A DNA stretch of 64,000 nt from Nematopogon swammerdamellus (Eukaryota > Arthropoda > Insecta > Lepidoptera > Adelidae): the NCBI GenBank assembly GCA_946902875.1, contig OX336337.1:124001-188000 (forward strand), read 5' to 3'. The position numbers were made by a program, and so were the translations under genes. This document shows positions 63,655 through 64,000 of the stretch, in pieces (the first letter of the stretch is position 1; every line of letters begins with the position of its first letter). The notes below the pieces were generated by a model, which was given only the letters and a program-made list of their open reading frames with translations, did not search any database and was not told the DNA's origin.

Positions 63655-64000
63655 TTGATTAGGCGGTGCCTGACTTTGAGCGCCTTTTAGGCGGTGCTGG
63701 GTGAACTAGGTGCCATGTGAGTGCTTCCCTTTCATATCGGCTAAACTGAAGTGGGCGGAAAACACGAAATATTTACATAGTCGTTTCGACCGACGTATCA
63801 TTCAGTGCGGTGGTACCAACCCGGTCGGAATAAACCCTACCACAGTAAGGTAGAATTCAGATTCAGATATTTATTTCGCCATAAAGAACACACAACAATA
63901 ACAATATTACATTGAGACATATGCATATTCAGTATGGTTCGTCATATATATAAGAAGGAGGGACCTACAGTTTTACGTGGAATTACGTGGAATCCGAACC
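63655..64000 (-). mobile_element. Composite tRNA/5S-type SINE (copy 3), cut by window end
   Basis: Same body as 27,143-27,654 on the minus strand (GGGTGAACTAGGTGCCATGT, ACTGAAGTGGGCGGAAAACA, GTTTCGACCGACGTATCATT, CGGTGGTACCAACCCGGTCG). It lacks the 27,324-27,449 insert but has its own insert at about 63,853-63,948, which starts with an inverted TGAATC-type tail (ATTCAGATTCAGATATTTAT). The tRNA-like head lies beyond the window. Confidence 0.75.

Overview
This window is eukaryotic and most likely from a moth or butterfly (Lepidoptera). The evidence is an AT-rich background, a maT-type (DD37D) mariner remnant, a Helitron of the kind common in Lepidoptera (start TCTACACTAATATT, end CTAG), short TTAGG runs, tRNA/5S-type SINEs and several LINE families typical of moths. 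I found no host protein-coding gene that I can support, and no rRNA, genuine tRNA or CRISPR array. The window is built almost entirely of transposable elements, tandem repeats, foldback elements and short GC-rich islands.

Layout. 0.15-2.95 kb: a 5'-truncated Jockey-like LINE with a long open reverse transcriptase frame (minus). 3.2-5.9 kb: a graveyard of a maT mariner, an RTE-type endonuclease piece, a SINE and a LINE tail. 5.99-13.12 kb: a structurally complete Ty3/Gypsy LTR element with near-identical 215-bp LTRs, a 4-bp target duplication and one uninterrupted gag-pol frame. Between pol and the 3' LTR it carries a 21-bp-stem hairpin and a 36-bp minisatellite. 13.2-22.5 kb: LINE and SINE scraps, MITEs, a 158-bp Helitron, a CA/GA-rich simple repeat and GC islands. 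22.56-25.0 kb: a 31-bp and then a 33-bp satellite. 25.4-27.65 kb: a foldback element whose arms are made of 121-bp subrepeats, abutting a composite tRNA/5S SINE. 29-30.1 kb: mariner and Penelope-like remnants. 31.3-33.1 kb: a 150-bp tandem array split by a LINE insertion. 33.3-40 kb: MITEs, foldback pieces, an IS630-type transposase remnant and R1-like LINE scraps. 40.2-43.2 kb: a frameshifted LINE with endonuclease and reverse transcriptase. 43.9-45.2 kb: a second full foldback copy. 45.5-47.4 kb: a 42-bp satellite with a 210-bp higher-order period, split by a retroposon. 49.8-51.6 kb: one LINE nested in another. 53.3-54.1 kb: a LINE tail with a restriction-like endonuclease. 56.9-57.4 kb: a third foldback copy. 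58.7-60.8 kb: a near-perfect ~570-bp palindrome beside a Pif1/Helitron helicase remnant that is interrupted by eight 130-bp repeats.

There are no host genes working together here. The useful reading is historical: nested insertions give a relative order of events, and several satellites appear to arise inside mobile elements. The 121-bp subrepeats of the foldback arms, the eight-copy 130-bp array inside the helicase and a lone unit near 52.4 kb share a common core, which suggests one Helitron/Helentron-like lineage. Gene-poor, nested repeat content would suit heterochromatin, a piRNA-producing region or the W chromosome. The more than 20 GC-rich islands would instead suit a regulatory gene desert. 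The sequence alone does not decide between these.
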